Shown in pieces: positions 13,467-13,650 of a DNA stretch of 13,650 bases (positions are counted from its first letter, which is position 1; each line of letters starts with the position of its first letter). The stretch lies in assembly GCA_031275595.1 (NCBI GenBank), contig JAISOO010000054.1, forward strand, positions 1-13,650. The letters run 5' to 3'. The stretch is from Spirochaetaceae bacterium. Its GTDB lineage: Bacteria > Spirochaetota > Spirochaetia > Treponematales > Breznakiellaceae. A model generated the notes under the pieces. The model made no database searches, had not been told where the DNA came from, and worked only from the letters and a program-made list of their open reading frames with translations. The position numbers and the translations under genes are program-made.

Positions 13467-13534
13467 TTGGGCCGGTTTTAAAATTCTGGTGGAGAAACCG
13501 GCTTCAGATTCCTCGGAGAAAATCGCTGTTTATT

Positions 13535-13650
13535 GAGCCTTTCCCAAAACCCGGTTGGCTTTGGGAAAGGTTTTGGAAAAAGCGGTCTGAAGCCCGCTTT
13601 TTCCCCCTAAATCTAAGGTTGTTTTCCCAAAACTGATGTTTTGGGAAAAC
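13535..13650 (+). repeat. Three-hairpin dispersed intergenic repeat, full copy B
   Basis: Hairpin 1 CCTTTCCCAAAACC (13538-13551) with GGCTTTGGGAAAGG (13557-13570), one A.C mismatch. Hairpin 2 GGAAAAAGCGG (13575-13585) with CCGCTTTTTCC (13594-13604). Linker CTAAATCTAAGGTT. Hairpin 3 GTTTTCCCAAAAC (13621-13633), loop tgat, GTTTTGGGAAAAC (13638-13650). The stem completes exactly at the window edge. It aligns end to end with copy A at 2984-3100, in the same orientation. Relative to that copy, one base pair in each stem is changed on both sides. Confidence 0.9.

Larger units (their letters stand above)
13056..13534. other. Hairpin-dense gene-free region upstream of the Rrf2 regulator
   Basis: No frame here carries a recognisable protein or good codon use, and I see no tRNA, tmRNA or RNase P signature. 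Instead perfect or near-perfect stems follow one another: AACAGGCTC/GAGCCTGTT (13120-13142), GGCGCC-TTT-GGCGCC (13165-13179), GAACC-TTC-GGTTC (13215-13227), the three-way junction at 13232-13303, CTGCTC..AAA/TTT..GAGCAG (13315-13340), GGGGATACGC/GCGTATCCCC (13367-13390), AGAG/CTCT (13435-13446), palindrome TGATACGTATCA (13455-13466), and GCCGGTTT/AAACCGGC (13471-13502). The stems are unrelated in sequence. It could be a non-coding RNA, a long regulatory leader or a cluster of decayed repeat elements. Confidence 0.7.

Noticed and set aside
13120..13502. CRISPR array
   Set aside because: The palindromes are all different and irregularly spaced; there are no direct repeats with spacers and no cas genes.
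13141..13536. 131-codon plus frame starting near 13141
   Set aside because: It has no recognisable domain, its codons run through perfect palindromes, and the folding signal explains the region better than coding.

Overview
The window looks like a GC-rich (by eye about 55%) spirochaete chromosome, most like a Treponema-type or termite-gut relative. The clues are a Wzi-like outer-membrane barrel, a diglyceride-type GT4 glycosyltransferase, ferredoxin-dependent amino-acid fermentation (IorA), and dense packing with very short leaders. This placement is inference; there is no rRNA or other marker gene in view.

Layout. 1-2944 (minus): an SSS-family sodium:solute symporter, a possible 31-residue ORF that is ATGA-coupled to iorA, and the first three quarters of indolepyruvate:ferredoxin oxidoreductase alpha (iorA, running off the left edge). 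3248-5733 (plus): a GT4 glycosyltransferase and a DEAD-box-type RNA helicase whose motif II reads DEGD, in a tight operon. 5715-7409 (minus): a Wzi-like beta-barrel whose 3' end overlaps the helicase. 7457-10999 (plus): a very large SWIM-SNF2 helicase, divergent from the barrel gene. 11111-13055 (minus): an IscR-like Rrf2 regulator translationally coupled to an unrecognised membrane protein with winged-helix-like cytoplasmic domains. 13056-13650: no convincing gene, but an unusually hairpin-dense stretch that ends in a repeat.

Non-coding signals stand out. (i) A dispersed element of about 116 bp, made of three hairpins plus a conserved CTAAATCTAAGGTTG linker, occurs in full at 2984-3100 and 13535-13650. 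The two copies differ by paired changes in all three stems. A 3'-module copy lies at 1417-1458, and a G.U-preserving relative at 11081-11108. (ii) 13232-13303 can fold into a perfect three-way junction within a run of other hairpins, a candidate structured RNA. (iii) Three genes (GT4, Wzi-like, SNF2) have an extended -10 box only 8-9 nt before the ATG, which predicts leaderless mRNAs. The Wzi-like/SNF2 pair shares one 49-bp gap in which the two -10 boxes form an inverted repeat.

The genes do not form one obvious pathway. The left block suggests uptake and oxidative decarboxylation of amino-acid-derived 2-oxoacids. The middle block concerns the cell envelope (glycolipid synthase, outer-membrane barrel) and RNA or chromatin remodelling. 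The right block looks like a redox or Fe-S sensing regulator with a membrane partner of unknown role.
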